From: Winogradskyella marincola
GTDB lineage: Bacteria; Bacteroidota; Bacteroidia; Flavobacteriales; Flavobacteriaceae
NCBI RefSeq assembly: GCF_029624125.1
Contig: NZ_JARSBN010000009.1
Location: 58,433 to 122,432, forward strand
Length of the DNA: 64,000 bases
Reading direction: 5' to 3'
Positions 27,075-36,219 of the stretch are shown piece by piece (the stretch's first letter is position 1; every line of letters starts with the position of its first letter). The translations under genes were made by a program, and so were the position numbers. The notes beneath the pieces are model-generated. The model was not told the DNA's origin. It searched no databases and worked only from the letters and a program-made list of their open reading frames with translations.

Positions 27075-28481
27075 ATGCGTATAATTCATATAAGTGCCGA
27101 GTGTTATCCTGTAGCCAAAATAGGTGGTCTTGCAGACGTTGTTGGTGCTTTGCCAAAATACCAAAACAAACTAGGTGCAGAAAGTGCGGTTATAATGCCG
27201 TTTTACGATAACAAGTTTACAAAAGAAAATACTTTTGAAGCTATATATGACGCTAATGTTAAGTTAGGAGAACAACAATATCCTTTTGCAGTGTTAATAC
27301 TGAAGGATAATACTTTAGATTTTCCTGTTTATTTCATTCATATTGAATCTTTATTGTATAAAGATTATGTCTATTCTGAAGATGATACAGATCGTTTTTT
27401 AGCATTTCAGATTGCTGCTATGGATTGGTTATTAACGTTAGACAAAAAGCCAGAATTTATTCATTGCCACGATCATCATACAGGTTTAATTCCTTTTATG
27501 GCGCAAGAATCATATAAGTATGAATCGCTAAATAAAATACCTGTAGTTACTACCATACACAATGCGCAGTACCAAGGATGGATGTCTTATGAGTATTTAA
27601 ATAAGATACCAGAATTTAATTTAGATCATATTGGACTTTTAGACTGGAATGGTACTATAAATCCTTTAGCAGCAGCAATTAAATGTGCTTGGAGAGTTAC
27701 AACTGTTTCACCGAGTTATATGGAAGAGCTAATGCAAAACGCCAACGGATTAGAAGCATTATTGAGTGCTGAACGGCAAAAAGCTATTGGTATTTTAAAT
27801 GGTATCGATGCTGATGTTTGGAATCCGGAAACAGATCAATTTACAGAAAAGAACTATAAGGTTTCTTCAGTAGTGTCTGGTAAGAAATCTAATAAAAGTT
27901 GGTTGTGCAAAGAATTTAATCTCAATGAATCTAAACCTTTATTTTCTTTTATAGGAAGGCTTGTAGGTGAGAAGGGAGCAGAGTTATTACCAGGTGTTTT
28001 TTATAAAGCTTTACAATCAAAAGATATTTCTATACTTTTATTAGGTTCTGGTATGCCACAAACTGAAGCTGAATTACTATCTTTAAAGAACGTTCAAGTA
28101 GGTAATTATAATTGCTTTATAGGTTATGATGAAAGATTGTCGCATATGATCTATGCTGGATCTGATTTTTTATTGATGCCATCTCGAGTAGAACCATGTG
28201 GATTAAACCAAATGTACGCTCTGCGTTATGGAACAGTACCTGTTGTAAGACGTATTGGTGGTCTTAAAGATACCGTTGTAGATATAAACGATAAAGACGG
28301 TTATGGCATTTGCCACGATGAAGTATCAGAAACTTCTATTCTAGAAGCTATAGACAGAGCAAAAGAATTTTACAAACAAGAAACTGAGTTTAAAAGTAAC
28401 CGAAAAGCAATAATGAGCATAGACAACTCTTGGGGAGTTTCTGCAAAAGCATATATAAATCTATACAATTCAATAACATAA
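27075..28481 (+). CDS. glgA: Glycogen synthase (ADP-glucose type)
   Basis: A 468-residue GT5 glucosyltransferase extending alpha-1,4-glucan chains from ADP-glucose. The nucleotide-sugar loop KIGGLADVVGALPK is at the N-terminus, followed by HCHDHHTGLIPFM, TTIHNAQYQG and LNGIDADVWNPETD. The C-terminal Rossmann domain has FIGRLVGEKGAELL and MPSRVEPCGLNQMYALRYG with the catalytic Glu. Full length. Five bases before glgC; first gene of the glycogen block. Confidence 0.95.
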   Translation: MRIIHISAECYPVAKIGGLADVVGALPKYQNKLGAESAVIMPFYDNKFTKENTFEAIYDANVKLGEQQYPFAVLILKDNTLDFPVYFIHIESLLYKDYVYSEDDTDRFLAFQIAAMDWLLTLDKKPEFIHCHDHHTGLIPFMAQESYKYESLNKIPVVTTIHNAQYQGWMSYEYLNKIPEFNLDHIGLLDWNGTINPLAAAIKCAWRVTTVSPSYMEELMQNANGLEALLSAERQKAIGILNGIDADVWNPETDQFTEKNYKVSSVVSGKKSNKSWLCKEFNLNESKPLFSFIGRLVGEKGAELLPGVFYKALQSKDISILLLGSGMPQTEAELLSLKNVQVGNYNCFIGYDERLSHMIYAGSDFLLMPSRVEPCGLNQMYALRYGTVPVVRRIGGLKDTVVDINDKDGYGICHDEVSETSILEAIDRAKEFYKQETEFKSNRKAIMSIDNSWGVSAKAYINLYNSIT

Positions 28482-28486
28482 AAATT

Positions 28487-29752
28487 ATGGTTAACAATAA
28501 AGTATTATCTATTATTCTGGGAGGCGGTCAAGGATCTAGACTCTATCCACTTACTGAAAATCGTTCTAAACCAGCAGTGCCAATTGCCGGAAAATATAGA
28601 CTAGTAGATATACCTATTTCTAATTGTATCAATTCTGAGATAAAAAGAATGTATGTTTTAACGCAGTTTAATTCAGCATCTCTAAACCGACATATAAAAA
28701 ATACGTATCATTTTAGTTTTTTTAGTTCAGCATTTGTAGATGTGTTAGCAGCAGAGCAAACTATAAAGAGTGATAAATGGTTTCAGGGAACAGCAGATGC
28801 TGTAAGGCAAAGTATGCATCATTTTCTTCAGCACGAGTTTGAATATGCTCTCATACTTTCTGGTGACCAATTGTATCAGATGGATTACAATAAAATGATA
28901 GATGCGCACATCAAAGCCAATGCAGATATTTCTGTAGGAACTTATCCAGTTAATGCTAAAGATGGTACGTCTTTCGGAATTTTAAAGACTGATGATGAAA
29001 ATAGAATCACATCTTTTATTGAAAAACCATCTGCAGATGTTATTGTAGATTGGAAATCTGATGTAAGTGATGAAATGAAACAGCAAGGTAGAGAATACTT
29101 AGGCTCTACAGGAATTTATATCTTCAATAAAGACCTACTTGTTGAGTTGATGAATGATGAAAGTACTGTAGATTTTGGTAAAGAAATTATTCCTCAAAGT
29201 ATAGAAAAACATAAAGTAGTGAGTTATCCTTTTGAAGGGTACTGGACAGATATTGGTAATATAGATTCATTTTTTGAGGCAAACTTAGGCTTAACGGATG
29301 ATATACCTCAATTCAATTTATTTGATTTAGATAATAGAGTTTATACCAATGCACGTATTTTGCCAACTTCAAAGGTTTCTGGTACAACATTAAACAAAGC
29401 CGTTATTGCCGAAGGTTGTATAATACAAGCTGCAACCATTGAAAAATCCGTAATTGGTATTAGGTCTCGTATTGGTAAAGAAACTACAGTTATTAACACC
29501 TATATGATGGGTAGTGACACCTACGAATCTCTGGAGGATATTGAGTCTAAAAAGATTGATGTTTTAATGGGAATAGGCGAACGTTGCTTTATTAAAAATA
29601 CTATATTAGATAAAAACTGTAGAATAGGAGATGACGTTAGAATTAACGGTGGCAAGCATCTGGAAGATACCGAAACAGACCAATACGTCATTAAAGATGG
29701 TATTGTGGTTGTAAAAAAGGATGCTGTAATTCCTCACGGAACTATTATTTAA
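28487..29752 (+). CDS. glgC: Glucose-1-phosphate adenylyltransferase
   Basis: A 421-residue enzyme making ADP-glucose from glucose-1-phosphate and ATP. The pyrophosphorylase loop GGGQGSRLYPLTENRSKPAVP, LSGDQLYQMDY and FEGYWTDIGNIDSFFEANL are present. The C-terminal third is a left-handed beta-helix (hexapeptide repeats). The ATG at 28487 is chosen since 19 upstream codons overlap glgA and lack similarity. Its TAA shares a base with the ATG of the following small lipoprotein gene. Confidence 0.95.
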   Translation: MVNNKVLSIILGGGQGSRLYPLTENRSKPAVPIAGKYRLVDIPISNCINSEIKRMYVLTQFNSASLNRHIKNTYHFSFFSSAFVDVLAAEQTIKSDKWFQGTADAVRQSMHHFLQHEFEYALILSGDQLYQMDYNKMIDAHIKANADISVGTYPVNAKDGTSFGILKTDDENRITSFIEKPSADVIVDWKSDVSDEMKQQGREYLGSTGIYIFNKDLLVELMNDESTVDFGKEIIPQSIEKHKVVSYPFEGYWTDIGNIDSFFEANLGLTDDIPQFNLFDLDNRVYTNARILPTSKVSGTTLNKAVIAEGCIIQAATIEKSVIGIRSRIGKETTVINTYMMGSDTYESLEDIESKKIDVLMGIGERCFIKNTILDKNCRIGDDVRINGGKHLEDTETDQYVIKDGIVVVKKDAVIPHGTII

Positions 29753-29973
29753 TGTTTGGATTTTATTTGAAAAAGATTAGGATGTTATTCAATAGGTTCA
29801 GTAAGATTGTTATTAATTTATTTTTTATTATAATTCTGTTTAGTTGTAATGAAGATGAATGTACTAAAATGGTGAATATATCCAAATGGGATGCCAATTT
29901 AATGACATTTGTTGATGATATGCAAGAGGTGCCTTGTGATTTTGAAGAACCTGTTGATGAGCCTGTGAATTAG
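29752..29973 (+). CDS. Small lipoprotein-like protein after glgC
   Basis: A 73-residue protein overlapping the glgC stop by one base (TAATG). The hydrophobic segment IVINLFFIIILFSC looks like a lipoprotein signal if translation starts at the in-frame Met at codon 11. The mature part is short and acidic with three cysteines (CNEDEC, VPCDFEE). I know no family. Whether it is expressed is uncertain, though coupling to glgC argues for it. Converges on otsAB with 5 bases between stops. Confidence 0.5.
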   Translation: MFGFYLKKIRMLFNRFSKIVINLFFIIILFSCNEDECTKMVNISKWDANLMTFVDDMQEVPCDFEEPVDEPVN

Positions 29974-29978
29974 TTAAT

Positions 29979-32168
29979 TTACTGCGCAAGTTTCTCTAAA
30001 AGCTCACGAACTTTCTCAGTACCTTGTATTTGATATTTGGCTTTCGTTTTAGTGTAACCAACTTTTATGGTGTAAGCTGATTCTGGTGCTTCTTCAAACA
30101 TATATTCATCTGTCCAGTCATCGCCAAAAATGCTAACGAAATCATAATTGTCTTGTGTGAGCAAGCGACTTACAACGCGTCCTTTGTTAACATTACTGCT
30201 CTTTATTTCTATAACCTTATTGCCCTTTAAAATTGATAGACCATTATTGGCAACCATACTTGTAAGTACTGTGTTTAGTTCTATAGTACGGATTTTAGCC
30301 AACTCTGGGTCAGCTTTTCTGTAGTGCCAAGCCAAAGAGTAGTTTTTTGTTTCAATAAATGTACCAGGTGTTCTATCTACAAAGGTTTCTAAGATTGGCC
30401 TTATGTTTTGCATCCAATCTGTTTTTATGCGTTCTAAAGCATTCCACTCTTTGTTTTTGTACAGCCAAACTCCGTGGTCAGTTACTAAATTATAAGGCTT
30501 GTGTCCAAACCAACGTTGAAAAGTATCTTTGTCGCGTCCACTTATAAGTACAAGCGTTGTTTTTTCGTGTAGCTTATCCAACAAACTGAACAAAGCCTCA
30601 TCAGGTTCTGCATCTTGTGGATTGTCTTTAAAACCAACAAGTGTTCCATCATAATCTAAGAGTAGCAGTCTTTTGTTTTTTTCATTAAATGTTGAAATTA
30701 AATCTGCTTCATAGTCTTCAGTAAGCTTTTTCGTTACATTTTCGTTTTTAGAGTTTTTAGTGTCTTCCAAAGACTTTAAAAACTCATCAGCCCATTTCTC
30801 AACATCATAACGCTTTAGACGTTTCTGCAAGAATTTTATTCGTGTTTGTTGTTCTTCCAAAGGCATTGTTAAGGCACGTTTTAGGCTATTTGCAAAATCT
30901 TCGTAACTATTAGGATTTATTAAAAGTGCTTCATTCATTTCTTTAGAGGCACCAGCCATTTCACTGAGTATTAAAACACCATTGCCTTTTGTTCTGGTGG
31001 CTACGTATTCTTTAGCCACTAAGTTCATTCCATCGCGTATTGGCGTAATTAAAGCCACATCAGAAGAGGTGTACAAATCAATTAAATTATTAAAAGGCAT
31101 AGACCTGTAGAAATACCAAATTGGTGTCCAGCTTACTGTGGCAAACTTTCCGTTTATTCTACCAACAAGTTCGTCTGTTTCGCGTTTCAGTTTTTGGTAT
31201 TGTGGAACGTTAGAACGCGATGGAACAGCAAGCATAACCAATCTCACTTTTTCTTTGTATTCTGGGTAATTGTCTAAAAAATACTCAAAAGCCTTGATTC
31301 TGTTTGGGATTCCTTTGGTATAGTCCATTCTGTCAATAGATAAAATCAACTTTTTATCTTCAGAAATGTGTTCTTCCAACCGTTTTCTTAAATCCGACTT
31401 TTCTTCAGAATCATTATCGTGCTCTAGTGCTGCATTATGAAATTTGTCATAATCTATTCCCATCGGGAACGAGTCTACTTTAATTATTCTATCGTGATAA
31501 CTTATTTCATTAAACTGAACTTCCAAACGCATTATTCGTTTTACTGAGCTTAAAAAATGACGCTCATAATCATACGTATGAAAGCCTAGCAAATCTGCGC
31601 CTAACATTCCGGTTAAGATTTCTTCACGCCAAGGAAAGGTTCTAAAAATTTCGTAAGACGGAAAAGGTATGTGTAAAAAGAACCCAATAGTTGTGTTAGG
31701 TTTTCTGTCTTTTATAAGTTGTGGCAACAACAACAATTGATAATCGTGAACCCAAACTGTATCGCCATCCTCTAAGTTGTCAATAACAACTTCAGCAAAT
31801 TTTTCATTCACACGTTTGTAGGCTTCCCATTCCTTTTGCTCAAAATTTGAGTATTCCATAAAATAATGGAATAATGGCCATAAAGCTCTGTTGCTAAAAC
31901 CCTCGTAATATTCCTCAATATCTTCATTTGTAAGCGGAACAGAAACACATTTTTCATCTCTAATTTTTGAATCTATTTCGTCGGAAAGTTCTGGTCTTAA
32001 GTCATTTTCAGGAATTCCAGACCAACCAATCCAAATACCATTGCCTTCTGCGTGTACAGATTTCATACCTGTTGCCAAACCGCCTACACTTGGTACAACT
32101 TTAAAAGAATTATCTTGAATTGATACTTGAAGAGGTAAACGATTAGAAACAATTATGGTTTTATTCAT
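29979..32168 (-). CDS. otsAB: Bifunctional trehalose-6-phosphate synthase/phosphatase
   Basis: A 729-residue fusion making trehalose from UDP-glucose and glucose-6-phosphate. Residues 1-~470 are a GT20 synthase (SNRLPLQVSI, GGLATGM, VWVHDYQLLLLPQLI, FFLHIPFPSYEIFRTFPW, DGMNLVAKEYVATR). Residues ~490-729 are a HAD phosphatase (LLLDYDGTLVGF, ISGRDKDTFQRWF, FGDDWTDEYMFE). Both active sites look intact. The fusion gives direct transfer of trehalose-6-phosphate between domains. Divergent from the GH15 gene, with only 81 bases between the starts. Confidence 0.95.
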   Translation of the reverse strand: MNKTIIVSNRLPLQVSIQDNSFKVVPSVGGLATGMKSVHAEGNGIWIGWSGIPENDLRPELSDEIDSKIRDEKCVSVPLTNEDIEEYYEGFSNRALWPLFHYFMEYSNFEQKEWEAYKRVNEKFAEVVIDNLEDGDTVWVHDYQLLLLPQLIKDRKPNTTIGFFLHIPFPSYEIFRTFPWREEILTGMLGADLLGFHTYDYERHFLSSVKRIMRLEVQFNEISYHDRIIKVDSFPMGIDYDKFHNAALEHDNDSEEKSDLRKRLEEHISEDKKLILSIDRMDYTKGIPNRIKAFEYFLDNYPEYKEKVRLVMLAVPSRSNVPQYQKLKRETDELVGRINGKFATVSWTPIWYFYRSMPFNNLIDLYTSSDVALITPIRDGMNLVAKEYVATRTKGNGVLILSEMAGASKEMNEALLINPNSYEDFANSLKRALTMPLEEQQTRIKFLQKRLKRYDVEKWADEFLKSLEDTKNSKNENVTKKLTEDYEADLISTFNEKNKRLLLLDYDGTLVGFKDNPQDAEPDEALFSLLDKLHEKTTLVLISGRDKDTFQRWFGHKPYNLVTDHGVWLYKNKEWNALERIKTDWMQNIRPILETFVDRTPGTFIETKNYSLAWHYRKADPELAKIRTIELNTVLTSMVANNGLSILKGNKVIEIKSSNVNKGRVVSRLLTQDNYDFVSIFGDDWTDEYMFEEAPESAYTIKVGYTKTKAKYQIQGTEKVRELLEKLAQ

Positions 32169-32249
32169 ACAGATTATTTGTGCTAGTTGAAAGGTTTTTG
32201 TTAATTTAAGGAAAATAAAAGGTTTTACATTTTAAAAAACAAAGATTTA

Positions 32250-34049
32250 ATGAACAATTTAGATTATGGTGTTATTGGTAACTGTAGAAGTGCCGCTTTA
32301 GTTTCAAAAAATGGTTCAATGGATTGGTGCTGTCTACCTCAGTTTGATTCGCCATCTGTTTTCGGAAAACTATTAGATGAAAAGATAGGTGGTTCCTTTG
32401 GGTTTGAAGTAGATGATAGTTACCAAATACAGCAATACTACATTGAGAATACGGTTATTTTGGTAACAAGGTTCAGTAACGGATTAGATACGTTTGAAGT
32501 GAGAGACTTTATGCCACGATACCATAACAATAATGGTGCTTTTAATGCACCACCAGAGTTCATTAGGTATATAAAATACATTTCGGGTAAACCAACGGTT
32601 AAAGCCATATACAACCCAAGATTGGAGTATGCAAAAGGAGAAACCAAAACCTATATAAAAAATGATTTTGTTGTAAGCTTAACCGATAATGAAGCTTATG
32701 ACACCTTGTTTATGTACACCAGTTTTGATAAAGAAAAGGTTATAAAAGGCGAGGAATTAGAAATAAAGTCTGACCATTTCTTTCTTGTTGGTTATCACGA
32801 AAAATTATTCGTACCAACCTTAAAAATGGCATTCTTAGAGCACGAACGCACCAAAGTGTACTGGCTTAATTGGTTAGAACGTACAACATCATATAAAAAA
32901 TACAATAAGCAAATTGCAAGAAGTGCAATGACCTTAAAGTTGCTTAGTTATGATAAAACAGGAGCCATTCTGGCAGCCATAACAACATCGTTACCAGAAA
33001 CCATTGGCGAAGTAAGAAATTGGGATTACCGCTTTTGTTGGATTAGAGATGCCTCAATGGTTATAAAGGTAATGTCTACTTTGGGACATAAAAACATTGC
33101 GAAGCGCTATCTAAAATTCATTATAGATTTAATTCCAGATAAGGATGAAAAGCTTCAGATAATGTACGGTATCAATGGCGAGAAAAAGCTAACCGAAACA
33201 TTCTTAGACCATTTGTCGGGTTACAAAAATTCTAGTCCTGTTAGGATAGGAAATGCTGCTTATATGCAAAAGCAAAATGACATTTATGGTATTCTTATGG
33301 ATATGATTCATCAATTATTGCTGAATTTTAATAACGATATAGAAAATGGAGAAGCACTTTGGAATATTACCAAAGGAATCGTTTGGACAGTTGACAAACA
33401 CTGGCAAGAACCAGATAAAGGTATTTGGGAATTTAGATCGGAAGATCAGCATTTTACATTCTCTAAAGTACTGTGTTGGACAGCTGTTGATAAAGCCATT
33501 AAAGTAGCCAAATTATTAGGAAAGACCTCTAAATTGGCACGTTGGCAATTGTTAGAGGAAACCATTAAGGCAGATATAATGGAAAATGCTTGGAGCGATA
33601 CTGCACAAGCCTTTACGCAGGCTTATGGTACTGACGATTTAGACGCTTCGGTTTTATTAATGGAATCTTACGGTTTTATAGATGCCAAGCATCCTAAGTT
33701 TGTAAGCACAGTAAAAGCCATCGGAAGAGAGTTGTCTTATGAAGGTTTATTGTTCCGATATAAAAATCAAGATGATTTTGGTTTACCATCGTCATCATTC
33801 ACAATTTGCACGTTTTGGTACATTAATAGTCTGTACAAAATAGGAGAGGAGAAAAAAGCCGTTGACCATTTTGAAAAACTATTGTCTTACAGTAACCATC
33901 TAGGCTTGTTTAGTGAAGATTTAGATTTTAAAACCAAACGATTGTTGGGTAATTTCCCTCAGGCATATTCGCATTTGGCATTAATTGAAACGGCTATAAA
34001 TCTATCTAAGACAACAAAAGATGAAAAAGTAAAGGATGCGTTATTTTAA
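32250..34049 (+). CDS. Glycoside hydrolase family 15 protein (glucoamylase or trehalase)
   Basis: A 599-residue protein. The N-terminal beta-sandwich begins GVIGNCRSAALVSKNGSMDWCCLPQFDSPS, and the (alpha/alpha)6 catalytic barrel has VRNWDYRFCWIRDASM and a first catalytic Glu in PDKGIWEFRSED; a second acid would lie near the C-terminus (LGLFSEDLD). GH15 enzymes of this bacterial type include glucoamylases and trehalases. Position next to otsAB suggests trehalase, position next to glgB suggests glucoamylase; sequence alone does not decide. No signal peptide, so cytoplasmic. Confidence 0.9.
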   Translation: MNNLDYGVIGNCRSAALVSKNGSMDWCCLPQFDSPSVFGKLLDEKIGGSFGFEVDDSYQIQQYYIENTVILVTRFSNGLDTFEVRDFMPRYHNNNGAFNAPPEFIRYIKYISGKPTVKAIYNPRLEYAKGETKTYIKNDFVVSLTDNEAYDTLFMYTSFDKEKVIKGEELEIKSDHFFLVGYHEKLFVPTLKMAFLEHERTKVYWLNWLERTTSYKKYNKQIARSAMTLKLLSYDKTGAILAAITTSLPETIGEVRNWDYRFCWIRDASMVIKVMSTLGHKNIAKRYLKFIIDLIPDKDEKLQIMYGINGEKKLTETFLDHLSGYKNSSPVRIGNAAYMQKQNDIYGILMDMIHQLLLNFNNDIENGEALWNITKGIVWTVDKHWQEPDKGIWEFRSEDQHFTFSKVLCWTAVDKAIKVAKLLGKTSKLARWQLLEETIKADIMENAWSDTAQAFTQAYGTDDLDASVLLMESYGFIDAKHPKFVSTVKAIGRELSYEGLLFRYKNQDDFGLPSSSFTICTFWYINSLYKIGEEKKAVDHFEKLLSYSNHLGLFSEDLDFKTKRLLGNFPQAYSHLALIETAINLSKTTKDEKVKDALF

Positions 34050-34116
34050 TAAAGAAAACTCATTTCAACAAAACCGTAAGACGCTAAATTATAACTACCT
34101 TGCATTAAAATTTAGG

Positions 34117-34132
34117 ACGTTAAAGGTAACGT
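34117..34132 (+). other. Small hairpin before glgB
   Basis: ACGTTA (34117-34122), loop AAGG, TAACGT (34127-34132), extendable by two pairs, 24 bases before the glgB ATG. It could affect glgB translation, or be chance. Confidence 0.25.
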
Positions 34133-34156
34133 TCTAACAACTTCAACAATTGGTTT

Positions 34157-36067
34157 ATGGCAGAAGTATCTGTACACAGTTTATTCACGGAATTCGATAT
34201 TAATTTATTTAAGTCTGGTAAGCATTACAAACTTTACGAAAAATTTGGGTCTCACATCACAACCTTAGATGGTGTAGATGGTACTTACTTTGCGGTTTGG
34301 GCACCAAGTGCCAAAGAAGTTTCTGTAATCGGTGATTTTAATTTTTGGACAGAAGGCAAACATAAGCTCAATGTACGTTGGGACCAAAGTGGTATTTGGG
34401 AAGGATTTATTCCAAATGTAGGAAAAGGCAATTTGTACAAGTATAAAATAAGAAGTCATCATAAGGATATTGTAACAGAGAAAGCAGATCCTTATGCTAG
34501 GCGAAATGAGCATCCACCAAAAACAGCATCCATAATCTGGGAAGACGATTACAGCTGGCAAGATAAAGATTGGATGACTTCCAGAAAGTCTAAAAATGCT
34601 TTAGACGCACCGTATTCTGTGTACGAAGTGCATCTTGGTTCTTGGAAGAAAAAGGTTGAAGAAGGTCGTTTCTTATCCTATTATGAAATGGCTGATGAAC
34701 TAGTGTCTTACGTTAAGGAAATGAATTTTACGCACGTAGAATTAATGCCAGTTATGGAGTTTCCTTACGACCCATCTTGGGGCTATCAAATTACAGGTTA
34801 TTTTGCGCCAACATCGCGTTATGGTTATCCCGAAGAGTTTAAGTTGTTGGTTGATAAACTGCATCAAAACGATATAGGTATTATATTAGATTGGGTACCA
34901 TCTCACTTTCCGGAAGATGCACACGGTTTGGGCTTTTTTGATGGTTCGCACTTATATGAGCATCCAGATAGACGTAAAGGCTATCATCCTGATTGGAAAA
35001 GCTTAATTTTCAACTACGGTAGAAATGAAGTAAAATCGTTCTTAATTAGTAATGCTATTTTCTGGTTAGACCAATACCACGCAGATGGTTTGCGAGTAGA
35101 TGCTGTGGCTTCAATGTTGTTTTTAGATTACAGTAGGGAAGATGGCGAATGGGAACCCAATATGTTTGGTGGAAGAGAAAATCTTGAAGCCATATCCTTT
35201 ATGCGAGAAATGAACGAAGCAGTTTACGGAATGTTTCCAGATGTGCAAACCATTGCTGAAGAGTCTACATCGTTTCCTATGGTTTCTAAACCAACATCTA
35301 TAGGAGGCTTAGGCTTTGGTATGAAATGGATGATGGGTTGGATGCATGATACACTTCAGTATTTTGCAAAAGAACCAATTTATAGAAAATACCATCAAAA
35401 CGACCTTACGTTTTCTATGACGTATGCATTTTCTGAAAATTTTATGTTGCCACTAAGTCACGATGAAGTGGTTTACGGTAAACGTTCCATATTAGGAAGA
35501 ATGCCTGGCGATGAGTGGCAGCGTTTTGCCAACTTAAGACTGTTGTATAGCTATATGTTTACGCATCCAGGAACAAAAATCTTGTTTCAAGGTGCTGAGT
35601 TCGGCCAGAATGATGAGTGGGATTTTCAAAATAGTTTAGATTGGCACTTATTACAGTACAAATCACATAAAGGTGTTCAAGAGCTTATAAAGGACTTAAA
35701 CACATTTTATAAGCAGCAACCATCGTTATACGAGAAGCAATTTTCTAACGACGGTTTTGAATGGATAGATTATAACGATTCAGAAAATTCTGTTTTAAGT
35801 TATATTAGAAAAGGGAATACTTCTTCAGAAGATTTGGTAGTTGTTATTAATATGACACCAACGCCTAAAGAACTTTACAAAGTAGGTGTTCCTAGACCAG
35901 GAAAACTTAAAGAGGTTTTTAATAGCGATTTAAAAAAATATTTTGGTACAGGTAAGTATAAAAATACAGTAAAGACTACTAAAGCTCAACCTTGGAATTA
36001 CAGAGATTATTCTATAGAAATTAACCTGCCACCTTTAGGGTTAATTGCTTTTAAATATTCTGAATAA
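34157..36067 (+). CDS. glgB: 1,4-alpha-glucan branching enzyme
   Basis: A 636-residue GH13 enzyme moving glucan segments to alpha-1,6 positions. A CBM48 domain (about 30-120: YFAVWAPSAKEVSVIGDFNFW) precedes the catalytic barrel, with ELMPVMEFPYDPSWGYQ, nucleophile Asp in ADGLRVDAVASMLFLDY, acid/base Glu in TIAEESTSFP and LPLSHDEVVYGK. The C-terminal beta domain ends GLIAFKYSE. It lacks the extra N-terminal domain of longer GlgB forms. Follows GH15 by 107 bases. Confidence 0.95.
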   Translation: MAEVSVHSLFTEFDINLFKSGKHYKLYEKFGSHITTLDGVDGTYFAVWAPSAKEVSVIGDFNFWTEGKHKLNVRWDQSGIWEGFIPNVGKGNLYKYKIRSHHKDIVTEKADPYARRNEHPPKTASIIWEDDYSWQDKDWMTSRKSKNALDAPYSVYEVHLGSWKKKVEEGRFLSYYEMADELVSYVKEMNFTHVELMPVMEFPYDPSWGYQITGYFAPTSRYGYPEEFKLLVDKLHQNDIGIILDWVPSHFPEDAHGLGFFDGSHLYEHPDRRKGYHPDWKSLIFNYGRNEVKSFLISNAIFWLDQYHADGLRVDAVASMLFLDYSREDGEWEPNMFGGRENLEAISFMREMNEAVYGMFPDVQTIAEESTSFPMVSKPTSIGGLGFGMKWMMGWMHDTLQYFAKEPIYRKYHQNDLTFSMTYAFSENFMLPLSHDEVVYGKRSILGRMPGDEWQRFANLRLLYSYMFTHPGTKILFQGAEFGQNDEWDFQNSLDWHLLQYKSHKGVQELIKDLNTFYKQQPSLYEKQFSNDGFEWIDYNDSENSVLSYIRKGNTSSEDLVVVINMTPTPKELYKVGVPRPGKLKEVFNSDLKKYFGTGKYKNTVKTTKAQPWNYRDYSIEINLPPLGLIAFKYSE

Positions 36068-36077
36068 AGTATTGATA

Positions 36078-36119
36078 TTCGGGTTATTATTTGCGATTAA
36101 AGCAAAATTAATACCCGAA
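36078..36119 (+). other. Imperfect 42-base hairpin after glgB
   Basis: TTCGGGT (36078-36084) pairs with ACCCGAA (36113-36119), and inside it TTTGC (36090-36094) pairs with GCAAA (36102-36106) around GATTAAA; a bulged A/T stem joins them. No T-run follows, so it may stabilise or process mRNA and not terminate. It lies between glgB and the GH31 gene. Confidence 0.45.
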
Positions 36120-36219
36120 AACGTTATAGTTGACAATTCTGTATAATTACAATGTTAACCGCTTTCTTAAGTTCTAATTTTTCCGTTTTTTTACATGCCC
36201 TTTTATATTAAATCATGCT

